Positions 10,029 through 21,905 of a DNA stretch of 64,000 nt are shown one piece after another. A program made the position numbers and the translations under genes. Every line of letters starts with the position of its first letter. Position 1 is the stretch's first letter. The notes beneath the pieces are model-generated. The model was not told the DNA's origin and did not search any database. It worked only from the letters and a program-made list of their open reading frames with translations. The DNA is from Lithobates sylvaticus. Its lineage: Eukaryota > Chordata > Amphibia > Anura > Ranidae. The stretch is taken from positions 168,423,084-168,487,083 of the forward strand of contig CM053031.1 in assembly GCA_028564925.1 (NCBI GenBank). The letters run 5' to 3'.

Positions 10029-11100
10029 CTAAAATGGCAGAGAAGTACAAAACCCCCCCAAATGACCCCATTTTGGAAAGTAGACACCCCAAGCTATTTG
10101 CTGAGAGGCATGTTGAGCCCATTGAATATTTTTTTTTTTAGTCCCAAGTGATTGAATAAAGACAAAAATAAAAAAGATTTTTTTTTTTTTCAAAAAGTTG
10201 TCACTAAATGATATATTGCTCACACATGCCATAGTTATATGTGGAATTGCACCCCAAAATACATTTTGCTGCTTCTCCTGAGTATGGGGATACCACATGT
10301 GTGGGACTTTTTGGGAGCCTAGCCGCGTACGGGGCCCCGAAACCCAAGCACCGCCTTCAGGATTTCTAAGGGTGCAAATTTTTGATTTCACTCCTCACTA
10401 CCTATCACCGTTTCGAAGGCCATAAAATGCCAAAATAGCACAAAACCCCCCCAAATGACCCCATTTTGGAAAGTAGACACCCCAAGCTATTTGTTGAGAG
10501 GCATGGTGAGTATTTTACAGCTCTCATTTGTTTTTGAAAATGAAGAAAGTAAAGAAAAAAAAAAAATTTTTTTTCTTTTTTCAATTTTCAAAACTTTGTG
10601 ACAAAAAGCGAGATCTGCAAAATACTCACAATACCTCTCAGCAAATAGCTTGGGGTGTCTACTTTCCAAAATGGGGTCATTTTGGGGGGTTTTATGCCAT
10701 CTGGGCATTCCATGGCCTCCGAAACTGTGATTGGCAGTGAGAAGTGAAATAAAAAAATTACACCCTTAGAAAGCCTGAAGGCGGTGATTGGTTTTTGGGG
10801 TTCCGTACGCAGCTAGGCTCCCAAAAAGTCCCACACATGTGGTATCCCCGTACTCAGGAGAAGCAACAGAATGTATTTTGGGGTGTATTTCCACATATGC
10901 CCATGACATGTTTGAGCAATATATCATTTAGTGACAACTTTTTGTAAAAAAAATATATATATTTTTTTTTTTTCATTATTCAATCTCTTGGGACAAAAAA
11001 AAAAAAATATTTAATGGGATCAACATTGCTCTCAAAAAATAGCTTGGGGTGTCTACTTTCCAAAATGGGTCATTTGGGGGGGTTTGAACTGTCCTGGCAT
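10029..11100. repeat. Nested inverted arms inside the 5.1-kb element
   Basis: The motif AAAGTAGACACCCCAAGCTA occurs twice forward (near 10077 and 10470) and twice as its complement (near 10645 and 11040). The longer arms 10029-10400 and 10740-11100 are inverted copies around an A/T-rich centre near 10560. They share the passage around CACACATGTGGTATCCCC. Confidence 0.8.
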
Positions 11101-12331
11101 TTTATGCACAACATTTAGAAGCCTATGTCACACGTCACCCACTCTTCTAACCACTTGTAGACAAAGCCCTTTCTGACACTTTTTGTTTACATGAAAACAT
11201 ATTTTTTTTTTGCAAGAAAATTACGTTGAACCCCCAAACACTATATATATTGTTAAAGCAAAGGCCCTACAGATTAAAATGGTGGGTGTTGCATTTTTTT
11301 TTTCCACACAGTATTTGCGCAGCGATTTTTCAAACGCATTTTTTGTGGAAAAAATACACTTTTTTTTATTTTAATGCACTAAAACACACTATATTGCTCA
11401 AATTTTTGATGAAATAAAAAATATGATCTTAGGCCGAGTACATGGATACCAAACACGACATGCTTTAAAATTGCGCACAAACACGCAGTGGCGACAAACT
11501 ACATACATTTTTAAAAGCCTTTAAAAGCCTTTACATGATACCACATTAGATTCACGGAGGAGGTCTACTGCTAAAATTACTGCCCTCGATCTGACCTTCG
11601 CGGTGATACCTCACATGCATGGTGCAATTGCTGTTTACATATGACGCCAGACCAACGCTTGTGTACGCCTTTGCGCAAGAGAAGGGGGGGCAGGGGTGCT
11701 TTTTTTTTTTTTTTTTTGTTTTTTTTTTTATTTATTTAGCTTTTTTATTTTATTTTTAAACTGTTCCTTCCATTTTTTTTCTTTGTTATGATTTTTATTG
11801 TTATCTCAGGGAATGTAAATATCCCCTATGATAGCAATAGGCAGTGACAGGTACTCTTTTTTTGAAAAAATTGGGGTCTATTAGACCCTAGATCTTTCCT
11901 CTGCCCTCAAAGCATCTGACCACACCAAGATTGGTGTGATAAAATGCTTTCCCAATTTCCCAATGGCGCGGTTTATATCCGGGAGGGGGGACATTCCCTC
12001 CCACTGCTTGTAAAAGCAGTCTAGAGGCTAATTACCCGCTAGAATTGCTTTTACATGAAAGCCGATCACTGGCTGAAAAGAATGATACCAAGATGATACC
12101 TAAACCTGCAGGCATCATTCTGGTATAACCATTCAAAGTCCAGCAACATACTGGACATATATTGTAATCTTTTTTTTTTCATGCAGCCTCTTGGCTGAAC
12201 GAAAAAAAGAGATTGATTGGTGGGTATGCCCACCATTAGAATACCTCCCTTCATCCACCCACTTCTAATGATGGGCATACATGCACCATTTATATATGCC
12301 GATGCATGGGGGCATCCTCCCGCAAAAGTTA

Positions 12332-12375
12332 TGCCGTGTACACACGGTCGGAATTTCGACCGTATGTACGTGGCA
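12332..12375. mobile_element. 44-bp fold-back with Harbinger-type ends
   Basis: TGCCGTGTACACACGGTCGG runs directly into the reverse half CGACCGTATGTACGTGGCA, with TTA on both sides (12329-12331 and 12376-12378). It looks like a MITE reduced to its two terminal repeats. It lies within the 5.1-kb element between larger inverted segments that contain GGGGGCATCC and its relatives (12290-12430). Confidence 0.7.
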
Positions 12376-13300
12376 TTAGGAGCCAATCGCTCCCCCCCCC
12401 TGCTGCCCCCATGCTTCGGCATATATGCTCTTTTTTTTAACTGTGGTGGTGAAATCACCTCCTACAGCGTTGGAGTCGCGGCTTTATGTATCGTGGGAGC
12501 AAACGCTGTTGCTGTCAAGATAAATAAATCCGCGTTGCAACTGAATGGCGCACCTGAAAACAAAAAAAATGCTCAACACTAAAACACACAGTAAACAAAA
12601 TTACATACCTGAAAAGCAAGCATGATAAAACATAATAAAACATAATAAAACATAATAAAACATTGCAGAATAGAATGGAGTAAAAAAAGAGCAACAATAG
12701 AGAGAGAATAGAGTGAGAGAGAGAACAATAAAACGACAACTATTTTATTTTTTTTTTATTTTTTGAGATTCACAGGTAAAAAAGCTCCTGACTGAAGCGA
12801 CTGAATCAAAACGCTACCACAAAAAAAAATGTTAGCGATCGCAGGGATCAGGCCTGACTCTGCGAACGCTGCAGTTATGTGTGCTTAGTGTTTTGTAAGT
12901 GACAGTGATCGATCGATACTGCACTTGGGTGGGCTGGGCTGGGCGGAGGGGGAAAACGCAGGTGCTAGCAGGTATCTGGGCTGATCCCGCTAACAATGCG
13001 TTTTTTTTTTGGAACCCTAAACTGCTGGGACGCTAGTATAGATCTGATCAGATCAGATATTGATCTGTTCAGATACTGTGCCACTAAGGGAGGTGTATGC
13101 TTTGTGCGTGGGTGTTTGCGGTACTGGCACTAACCTGGGGCGACGCAGACCTTATTTGACCCTAAAACCTAATTGATATCACCCGCCGGGCGATCAGGGG
13201 GTTAAACCGTTATTGGGTAATAAATGGCGGGTGCCCTGACAGTATAAAAAACAAGCTAACTAACCAGCGTCACCCGTAACAGTAATACAAAAAAAAACTG

Positions 13301-14130
13301 GTTACCTAGCGACACTAATGCAGCGATCAGAAAAACGATCGCTTAGTGACACTGGCAAAAGGGGGTGAAAGGGTTAACTAGGGGCAATCAGGGGGTTAAA
13401 CCTTTATTAGGTAATATATGGGGGTACCTGACGCTATATAAAAACCTGACGGGGAACCTAAATAACGAAATAACTAACTGGCTAACCAGCGTCACCAGTG
13501 ACAGTTATACAGTGATCACTGGTGAAAGGGTTAACTCTAGGGGCAATCAGGGGGTTAAAACCTTTATTTAGGTTGTAATATGGGGGTACCTGACCTATAA
13601 ACCTATTTATGAACCTATATAAACATGGCGGTTACCTAAAAAAAAAAAATGGTTACCTAGCGACACTAATGCAGCGATCAGAAAAACGATCGCTTAGTGA
13701 CACTGGCAAAAGGGGGTGAAAGGGTTAACTAGGGGCAATCAGGGGGTTAAAACCTTTATTAGGTAATATATGGGGGTACCTGACGCTATATAAAAACCTG
13801 ACGGGGAACCTAAATAACGAAATAACTAACTGGCTAACCAGCGTCACCAGTGACAGTTATACTGTGATCACTGGTGAAAGGGTTAACTCTAGGGGCAATC
13901 AGGGGGTTAAAACCTTTATTTAGGTTGTAATATGGGGGTACCTGACCTATAAACCTATTTATGAACCTATATAAACATGGCGGTTACCTAAAAAAAAAAA
14001 ATGGTTACCTAGCGACAGCAGTGACACTAATACAGCGATCAGAAAAAACGATCGCTTAGTGACACTGGCAAAAGGGGGTGAAAGGGTTACCTGGGGGGCA
14101 ATCAAGGGGTTAAACCTTTATTAGGGGGGG
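13301..14130. repeat. 351-bp tandem duplication, 2.3 copies
   Basis: The unit starts GTTACCTAGCGACACTAATG at 13301 and again at 13652. A diverged, partial third copy starts at 14004. Each unit contains GCGATCAGAAAAACGATCGC, a potential hairpin, and GGGGCAATCAGGGGGTTAAA. Units 1 and 2 are nearly identical, so the duplication is recent or homogenised. It is non-coding. Confidence 0.9.
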
Positions 14131-14669
14131 GTGGGGGGCTACCTTGGACCTAAAACTAACTGCCCTGACAGTTATTACAGTCACACTGACACTAAATGCA
14201 GTGATCAGTAAAAAAATGATCACTGCAATTAGTGACACTGTGACTGTGGGGGGGAGGGGGTGATCTGGGGGGTGATCAGGGGGTGACAGGGGGGTGTTTT
14301 GTGTGCCTATGTGTACTGGTGTCAGTGTACTGTTTGTGCACTAACCTTTAGATGTTCACAGCTCGGCGTTCCGGTCACATAGACCGGCGCACCGAGCGTG
14401 ACATCACTTCCTCTGCCTGTGTTTTGATTGACACAGACAGAGGAAGCATCTGATTCGCCAGGAGCGATCGCGAGGGGGTGGCCAGAAACCACTGGCCGTC
14501 CCCTCATCCCGGATCGCTCCTGAAGCGATCCCGACCGTCCCCGCCGGCCGGGGGGGGTCCGATCGGACCCCCCACCCGCCGGAAGAATGGCACGTACAGG
14601 TACGTGGTTCTGCCTGTACGTGCCATTCTGCCGACGTATATATACAGGGGGCGGTCGGCAAGTGGTTAA

Positions 14670-17003
14670 ATTGTTATTAACATTTTTTTAAAGTTTTTTT
14701 TTCAGGGTGTCCCACCACTTTAAGCATTTCATACAACGGAACTATATTGAGTGATACATAATCAGCTCGGTCCCGTGTAGTCCGAATGTCCAAATATTTA
14801 ATGGTATCCACTCTCTGTAGGAGAAGCATGGCTCTATCTCTGGGCTGTGGAAAGCGGTCTAGGGGGAGTATCTGGGACTTGTCCCAGTTTATCCTGAGGC
14901 CGGAGAATGTGCCATAGCGTTCAATCAAGGCTAAGGCTAGTGGTAGGGATTTGCCTGAGTCATCCAGGTACAATAAGGTGTCATCTGCGTATGTACTAAT
15001 CTTTTCCATCACTTCCCCCCTGCGGAGCCCCACTATCTCTGGGTGAGCACGGATAGCTATTGCGAGTGGCTCCGCCACCAGTGCATATAACAGTGGCGAC
15101 AGAGGACAACCCTGTCTCGTACCCCTGGACAAAGGGAATTGTCCAGATGGCCAGCCATTTGCCAGCACCCTTGCCACCGGAGCTTGATATAGGAGCTGTA
15201 CCCATTTTATGAATTTGGGTCCAAGGCCAAACCTGCTCAGGCATGTCCATAAGTAGCTCCACTCCACGGAGTCGAATGCCTTGGCAGTATCAAGGGCTAC
15301 AATTACCCTAGACCCTATACTATAACCTGTAGTTTTTTTTAAAACAGCCTTCTGAGATTGAAAGACATATTTCTGCCTGTCATAAAGCCCGCCTGACCAC
15401 AGTGTATTAAGGTCAGGATGACTTTATTAAGGTGGATGGCAAGCACTTTTGCAAGTATCTTGACATCTACCTGGAGCAGAAATATGGGGCTGTATGATTC
15501 AGGGATGTGTGGGTCCTTACCAGGTTTGGGAATTAGTACTATAGTTGCCTCTAGCATTGACTCCGGCAGTTCAGAGCCTTCAAATATGGCATTGTATAAC
15601 ATAAGTAACCTAGGGACGAACAGCTCCGAGTAAGAGACCTGGGGAATTCTGCTATGGCCCTGAAAATTTTGTCGGACGTTAATGGAGCCTCAATCTCCTC
15701 AACCTGTTCATCAGACAATTGGGGAATTGTTAGCTCCTCAAGAAATTATTCCATTAAGGAGGTGTCTTGTGGAGATGTGGTTGTGTACAGATTACTAAAG
15801 AAGTCATTAAAGATATCTGATACCATGTTTGGCTCTGTCACCAGTGCATTGTCAGGGGAGCGTAATGAGATCACCACAGGAGGTCTCTCCTCACAATGCA
15901 CCAAGTAGGCCAATAGTTTACCAGCCCTCTCCCCATGCTCAAATGTCCTCTGCCTAAGAAAAGTTTGTGTCTAGATTTTTCATAATGCAGTTGGTCTAGC
16001 GTCCTCGAGCATAATTTGAGGCTGTTTGAGGCTGTTTGCCCTATCCACAGTGGGGTTTTTCAGAAACGCTCTCTTTGTTGTGCGTAGGTTGTCCTCTGCC
16101 CTGTATAAAGCTGTCGCTGATGTTCGTTTAATTCTATTAAACGAACATACGGCATGTTTTTTAAACACTTCCCATACTGTCTGTGCTGGGGTAGAACCCT
16201 CATTAGTCAGGAAATATTGTTCCCAGTCTGTCGGGAGGTCGTCATCCTCAGGGAACAGTGTTAGCCAGAATGGATTCAGCCGCCAAGCAGCCGGTGGGCG
16301 ATTATGTGGAAGAGAGAGTGTGGCCCAGCAGGGACATTGATCTGAGAGTGATCTAGGAGAAAATCCTATGTCTGTCAGTCTAGGGAGGAGTGTTTTAGAT
16401 ACCAGTATAAGATCTATATGGAACATGGAGTGATGGGACGTGGAGAAGCAAGAATAGGCCCTGGTTGTAAGATTCTTGGCCCTCCATGTGTCAACCAGGT
16501 TAAAGTCGGTCAGGAGTCTAGCAAATCTTGTAGGGTGGGGGGACACTGGCAGGGGTGCTGATCTGCTCATTCTATCTAAGACTGGGTCTAAGACATTATT
16601 AAAATCGCCTAGCCATATAGCTGGAATATTAGGGTGCAGAGCCATGAAATCAGATCCAGCGGCGAGAACAGTAGAGTTGAATGGTAGTGGGACATAAAAT
16701 GCCATTAGGAGTATCAAATACCCATGCAGTTTGGCCTTTAAAAGTATGTATCTACCCATTGTGTTAATCTCTGAATCCTGGAGCTCAAAATGTGTGGTCT
16801 TAGCGATTAAAATCTCCACCCCTCTTGAGTGCGTAGTGTGGAAAGCCCATCCTATCCATGGCCGCTTACGTGCCCTGCGCATGGAGTCCTCAGCCTGGGT
16901 TTCCACCAAAGCTGCTTCTTGAGCAGCGAGAACACGGCTGACCTCTTTATTGGGTCTATAACTCCACGGACATTCCATGTGAGTAATTTCAGGGTGGCCA
17001 TTG
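14670..17003 (-). pseudogene. L1-type LINE ORF2: endonuclease and reverse transcriptase
   Basis: ORF2 starts at an ATG at 17003 with MATLKLLTWNVRGVIDP, the usual opening of the APE-type endonuclease. Further motifs are ALVETQAED (the ET pair), FYVPLPF, WLGDFNNVLDP (catalytic D and N) and HIDLILVSKTLL. The terminal SDH block reads SDQCP, so the catalytic histidine is replaced. The RT follows: TIVLIPKPGKDP, GQAGFMTGRNMS, an AFDSVEWSYLW block, FPLSRGTRQGCPLSPLLYAL and the YADD box in STYADDTLLYL (near 14990). Several frameshifts separate these, one at the T run near 15335. The gene continues at 9.57 kb beyond the TTAA element. A provirus sits 21 bp upstream of the start codon. Confidence 0.9.
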
Positions 17004-17018
17004 GGAGATGTGGAAACA

Positions 17019-17023
17019 ATGTG
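17019..17023. repeat. Left target-site duplication of the provirus
   Basis: CAATG here is repeated at 21901-21905, directly outside the two outer LTR edges. A 5-bp duplication is typical of several retroviral integrases. It shows that 17024-21900 arrived as one insertion into the L1. Confidence 0.85.
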
Positions 17024-17713
17024 TAGTGATCTAATATATAGTTCTTCGATGGTTTGTAGTTATTAATAATTGTCTCCGCAGCAAACCCAATTCTCCCAGA
17101 GAGAAGCACTTTATTGACTTCTAAAACAGTCTTACAGATGATAAAAAAAATCAGTCTTGTAGTAGATGACAATCCAACAGGGCATAATCACGACAGTGCT
17201 AGTAAATATTTCGAGCCCCATGGAACCATGAGACTCTTGGGTGCCTTCATAAGAACACACACTTCTAAACAGATTGAATGTCCTGTTATATCCACACACA
17301 CACTGAATGGCTGAGCAATTTGATTGGCCGTTTCCATTAAATGCTTTGATCTGCTCCTGTCATTCAGAGTGACAGGAGATCACCCCAAGCTGTGAACAGC
17401 TGTAGTCATAACATCAACAAGTATGCGCAATTAGATTAACAGATACCACCTTGACACCCTTTTGATGTGTAGAACAGAGTCTATGCGCAATTAGATTAAC
17501 AGCTACCACCTTAACACCCTTTTGATGTGTAGAATAGACTTGAATCCCCAATCTAAATTCTTACATATAGACTTGAATCCCCAATCTATATTCTTGCATA
17601 ATGAATTTGTCTTAGAATGCCTAAATAGAATGTCTATACGAACTACATAAAAAAAACACCACATATATCTAGTATATATATATATATATATATACATATA
17701 TATTAGATATAAC
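17024..17713 (-). repeat. Proviral LTR (left, full length)
   Basis: On the minus strand the LTR begins TGTAGTACGTT and ends ATCACTACA. It carries an AATAAA signal (near 17110) and short internal tandem duplications of about 60 and 34 bp (17420-17600), which resemble enhancer repeats. A GGGGG-containing purine tract lies just inside it, next to env. A related solo LTR lies at 26768-27283. Confidence 0.85.
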
Positions 17714-17791
17714 GTACTACATATACCCCCACTTGGATCGGTTCGAATCAGAATCGATTCACAACCAAACCGCTCAGACATCCCTGGCTCT

Positions 17792-18586
17792 CTAGATTGA
17801 AGCCATCTCTATGCTTTCCTTATTTTTCTGGATTGTTCTTAGTTGTCTTCTACCACAACAATATAAACCAAACAAAAAACATATTAATATAAATTGAACG
17901 AACACAAAAATCATGGAAAGAGTTCTCAATAGCGGGTGAGAAAGAGTGTTATTGGGTATGCTCCACCAAGGCTTCTGAAATTCTTTAGCAATTTTATTAG
18001 AACTGATGAGGTTTTCCTTCACCAGTTCTTGTAATTCTATAATTTTCCTACTATCCCTCTTAAATAATGTATCCAATTCAACTGTAAGTGGTGGAATTTT
18101 CTTAAATAAAGGAGAAATCATAGAGTCCCAATTGCCAAGATCGGTTTGCTCAATGTTTACAGATACTTGATTCATGTGGATATTGGCTTGAATGTCTTCC
18201 TGTCCGATTGTTAACAGTCCATATGTGAGGTTCACACACCAGCCTGTGATAGGTGTCCGGCACTGAACTTGCTTCTGCCAAGTGAATGAGGGAACCCCCA
18301 ATGCACAGACCCACGAGTCTTCTCCATGAATTATTCTCTTCCAGGCCGGTTCAAATTTTTGTAATCGAACCAGGCAGTTTCCAGAGTGTGTAGCAGCACA
18401 ACCCTCTACGTACTCCAGCCGCTCAAAAGAACAGGAACAAATCCAGGCCTGGGCACGTTTGGTACAGCAGTTGGGGTCCATGGTTTTCCATACTTGGTTA
18501 TCCTTGACGACGAGTCTGCTTTGTGGGAGCAGTTGTTTCAGTATATTAGTGCCATTTCTCACCTCCACCTCACCAAGAACGATCAT
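17792..18586 (-). pseudogene. Retroviral envelope remnant
   Basis: A minus-strand open frame of 264 residues lies directly inside the left LTR, where env belongs. It has cysteine-rich sequence in its first half and a strongly hydrophobic membrane segment near the C-terminus (around VFVQFILICFLFGLYCC), followed by a short basic tail. Only a partial protein remains. It is a fossil; the family beyond 'retroviral Env' is not resolved. Confidence 0.65.
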
Positions 18587-18882
18587 CTTGTATACGGGTA
18601 AGGGTTTTGTTGACCATGTAGGGATGTCGACGGTCAGAGGTACTTCCTGCTTTCCGATGCGATCTTTATTACAAAGAGTATCCAGGCTCCTTACATTAGC
18701 AAGGGCAAAGTTCCTACAAGTAACACCACTGTCTTTGATAAGATTGAATAAAACAAAAGAAACGTAAGGGTATCATTATTCAGGGACTACTGTCTTGTTG
18801 TACAGAATTAATATGGGAGGTTAAAGAAAAAAAGCAGAAAATTCTGGAACAGACTCAGAGATATGAGGAGAAGGAGAAAGGG

Positions 18883-20073
18883 TTGAATGAGAGGATATCA
18901 GATCTCAGGTTACATGCTATCACTACTGGGGAGGCACTGATTGAAAAGGCTAAATTATGTGATGATTTAAGGCGGGTCAATGAGGAATTGTCTGTAAAAA
19001 TACAAATTGTTGAGAAACAGTTGGAGGAGTATAAACATGCTGCTAACATTGCTTTTGATAAATTGGCAGAAAAATCAAGTTACCCACATCAAAATGATAC
19101 CTCTATAAAGCTTGATACCAAAGATTATAAGCCAATATATCCCTGGGGTGATTTACATGCAGCCCCATGCATACCAGCAGCTCCTACCACTACAACAGCT
19201 GTATTGAACACTGACGATTCAAGTGAAATTAAATTGATCACAAAACAACTAAAGCCACAGGAGATGGAAGCTATTATAAGAGAGATAGGTCAGGTACCCC
19301 GCTATGATGTAAATAGGTTCATGGAATGGTTTTGTGATTTGCAGAGAGTCAGAGACACATACAACTTGAATATTGAGGACCTAGCTAGAATTTTGCAGAA
19401 AAGTATAGGCAATGGATTATGGGCACGGATTTTGCAAAATTGTGGCCAGCGTCATAAAACTAAGGATGTTTTAAAGGAATTATTGAAAGCATTGTATGGT
19501 GCGACGACATATGTGTGCTTGTCAGGAAAAATTAAGCAAATGAAGAATGAATGCCCATATGAACTTGCAGATAGAATTAGCAGTGTGATGGAAAATGTCA
19601 TGACTGGGAATCCCGGTTTTGAGCGTGGTGGTTTGGTTCATAGGTCAATGTTATTAGAAGCATTGGATGGTGATGTCAGGGAAGGCATTTTATCTGTTAC
19701 ACCTGATCCTAGTGATTATAGTGATATCTTGGTAAGAGCGGATAATTTGTGGAGGAGAAAGTGTAGAGAAGACAGTCTTGCGGTTGATGCAGCTAGAATT
19801 TTTAGAGTCGAGGGGCAGCAAAATAGAGATGATTTAGGACCATGGAGAGGAAGATCTTATAACAATTTAGGTAGTTATAGGAGGCCAGAATCCAGAGAAA
19901 AACCTAGTAAACAGCCTTGGGTGCCGTTTAGTGAAATGAGAAGTGAAAGAGATCATTTGCAGGAGGAGCTATATAAAATACAGAAAGAAATTAAAAGAAT
20001 GAAAGCAGGAGGGGTCAAAGTAGCAGCAGTAGGAAAGGAAAGTGCTGTGTCTCCCTCTACCAGTCATTGTTAG
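18883..20073 (+). pseudogene. Retroviral gag-like gene
   Basis: An open frame of 396 residues lies directly upstream of the protease/RT region on the same strand, which is the gag position. The N-terminal 70 residues are heptad-rich (coiled coil). The middle has a capsid-like helical pattern with FMEWFCDLQRVRD and ELADRISSVMENVM. The end is basic, with a second coiled-coil stretch. No CCHC zinc knuckle was seen. It is a fossil within the rearranged provirus. Confidence 0.6.
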
Positions 20074-20099
20074 GGGTTCCGAGCCCCCCACGCCCCTTC

Positions 20100-21623
20100 C
20101 TGACGATTCTTAACCGATTTAACATTAGATTCCTGGGGGCGGCCCACTGTTGATGTAACATTAGGGGGAACTCGTGTAAATGCGCTGTTAGATAGTGGGG
20201 CAGCTATTAGTTTTAGTAAATCAGTTGTCCCTGGAAATGAGAAAATTAAAATAACAGGTGTCACTGGACATTCCATTGAAGCTCCTTTTGTGCATGGTGT
20301 TGAGATGCAAATAGGGGGAGAGAAGTGGGAGTGTGACGTTGTTTGTGAAAATCAGGACATAATTGGTGCTGATGTCTGTGTACAGCAGGGTCTGGTGGTT
20401 GATCTTGCAAACATGAAGTTGTGGATAATGTCTGAAAATGACGGATTGGGTCATGTGTGGCATCCTCCCATGGAATTAGTAACAGCAACAGTGAAGCCCG
20501 TTGGTGTGTTACATGGAGATTGGGATCCCTGTTGGGATAGTCTGATGGGTGAATTTGAAGACATAATGGCTAAACATAAACAAGATTGTGGTAGGATGAA
20601 TACAGTGATTTTATTGGAAGGATTTGATCCTGCACCTGTTAAGCAATACCCAGTTCCGAAAGAGGCCATTAAACCTATAACAGAAGCTATAAAACAATTG
20701 GAGGCGCAAGGTACATTAAAAAGGGGTGCATCAGTATGCAATTCGCCAGCCTGGCCAGTCATCAAACCCGATGGGTCGTTCAGGCTGACGATAAATTACC
20801 GTGCCTTAAACAAATATGCTAAAAGTATGGCACCTGTGGTGGCAGCTTACCCTGAAATGATTGCCAAGTTGACACCAGAAATGAAATGGTTTACGGTCAT
20901 TGATATCAGTAACAGTTATTGGAATTTACCCCTTGACCCAACATGTCAATACAAAACAGCCTTCAGCTGGGCGGGCCTTCAATATTATTGGACAGTTCTT
21001 CCACAAGGCTACAAAGACAGTGCAGCAATATTTCACTTACATATGAAAGAAGTGATTGATAAGTTTTCAAAACCTGAAAGAGTAATTTCATATGTTGATG
21101 ACATTTTGATTGGGTCAGCCTCTATGGAGGAGCAGGTGAACGATGTGAGTGAAATGTTATTGCTTTTTAGAGAAGCAGGTTTGAAAGTTAATCCAAAGAA
21201 AATACAATTGGGGAAGCAGGAAGTCCAATTTCTGGGTGTTACTGTAGCACTGTCAGGGCGGAGTATCAATGAACAAAGGGTTGAGCTGATAGCTAAACTA
21301 CCTTTGCCCACTGATGAAAAAAGTCTGAGACAGATCTTAGGCATGACAGGTTTCTGCAGGGAGTTTGTGCTTCATTATGCATCATTAACAGAGTGTTTGT
21401 ATGATCTGCCGAAGCAAGATGAATGGATATGGAAATCAGAGCACACACAAGCTATTGAAGCATTAAAGGAAACTTAGCACCTTCATTAGCATCACCAGAT
21501 CCCAACAAAGAATTCAGACTCTATCCACATGTAGGCCTTAGTACTTTGTCTGTTGCACTTACCCAAGATTATTTTGGAAAACAAAGACCTTTAGCCTATG
21601 CATCACGTTTACTATCATCTGTA
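20100..21623 (+). pseudogene. Retroviral protease and reverse transcriptase
   Basis: The region opens with an aspartic protease motif (LLDSGAAISFS, near 20185). The RT follows, with SPAWPVIKPDGSFRLTINYR, TVIDISNSYWNLPL, LPQGYKDSAAIFH and the YVDD box in VISYVDDILIGS (near 21090). The connection region (LRQILGMTGFCREF) and the start of RNase H come next. It is a fossil, part of the provirus at 17.0-21.9 kb. Confidence 0.85.
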
Positions 21624-21822
21624 GAACAGAGTCTATGCGCAATTAGATTAACAGCTACCACCTTAACACCCTTTTGATGTGTAGAATAGACTTGAATCCC
21701 CAATCTAAATTCTTACATATAGACTTGAATCCCCAATCTATATTCTTGCATAATGAATTTGTCTTAGAATTCCTAAATAGAATGTCTATACGAACTACAT
21801 AAAAAAACACCACATATATCTA

Positions 21823-21879
<57 letters not shown>

Positions 21880-21900
21880 TATTAGATATAACGTACTACA
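21624..21900 (-). repeat. Proviral LTR, right part
   Basis: This is a near-identical copy of about 17470-17713 in the same orientation, ending ACGTACTACA directly at the CAATG duplication. The TA microsatellite within it is longer than in the left copy. Confidence 0.85.
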
Positions 21901-21905
21901 CAATG

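Larger units (their letters stand above)
9579..14665. mobile_element. TTAACCACTT-ended non-autonomous element, 5.1 kb
   Basis: The element is bounded by TTAA at 9575-9578 and 14666-14669 and has short inverted ends CCACTT/AAGTGG. A TTAA target fits piggyBac or Kolobok-type transposons; I cannot decide between them. Inside are poly-A/T-rich blocks, inverted arms (10029-11100), a 351-bp tandem duplication (13301-14130) and a GC-rich right end with an inverted CACGTACAGG-type motif. No transposase was seen. A relative with the same ends lies at 51548-54312, and an internal piece at 55976-56310. It splits L1 ORF2 between the RT and the C-terminal region. Confidence 0.8.
17024..21900 (-). mobile_element. 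Endogenous retrovirus (provirus) inside L1, rearranged
   Basis: This is a provirus fossil with its LTRs and env reading leftward and the CAATG duplication on both sides. Parts: left LTR 17024-17713, env remnant 17792-18586, gag-like gene 18883-20073, protease and reverse transcriptase about 20100-21623, and a right LTR part 21624-21900. The gag-pol block reads in the opposite direction from env and the LTRs, so the element is internally rearranged and not whole, with at least two structural breaks. The shared LTR stretches differ by only a few bases outside a TA microsatellite, so the insertion looks fairly young. The class is uncertain. Confidence 0.85.

Noticed and set aside
9575-14669. Intron of a host gene, because splice-like GTAAGT and poly-pyrimidine/CAG sequences lie at the edges
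   Set aside because: TTAA lies on both sides with inverted CCACTT ends, the flanks are L1 coding sequence, and a relative with the same ends exists at 51.5 kb.
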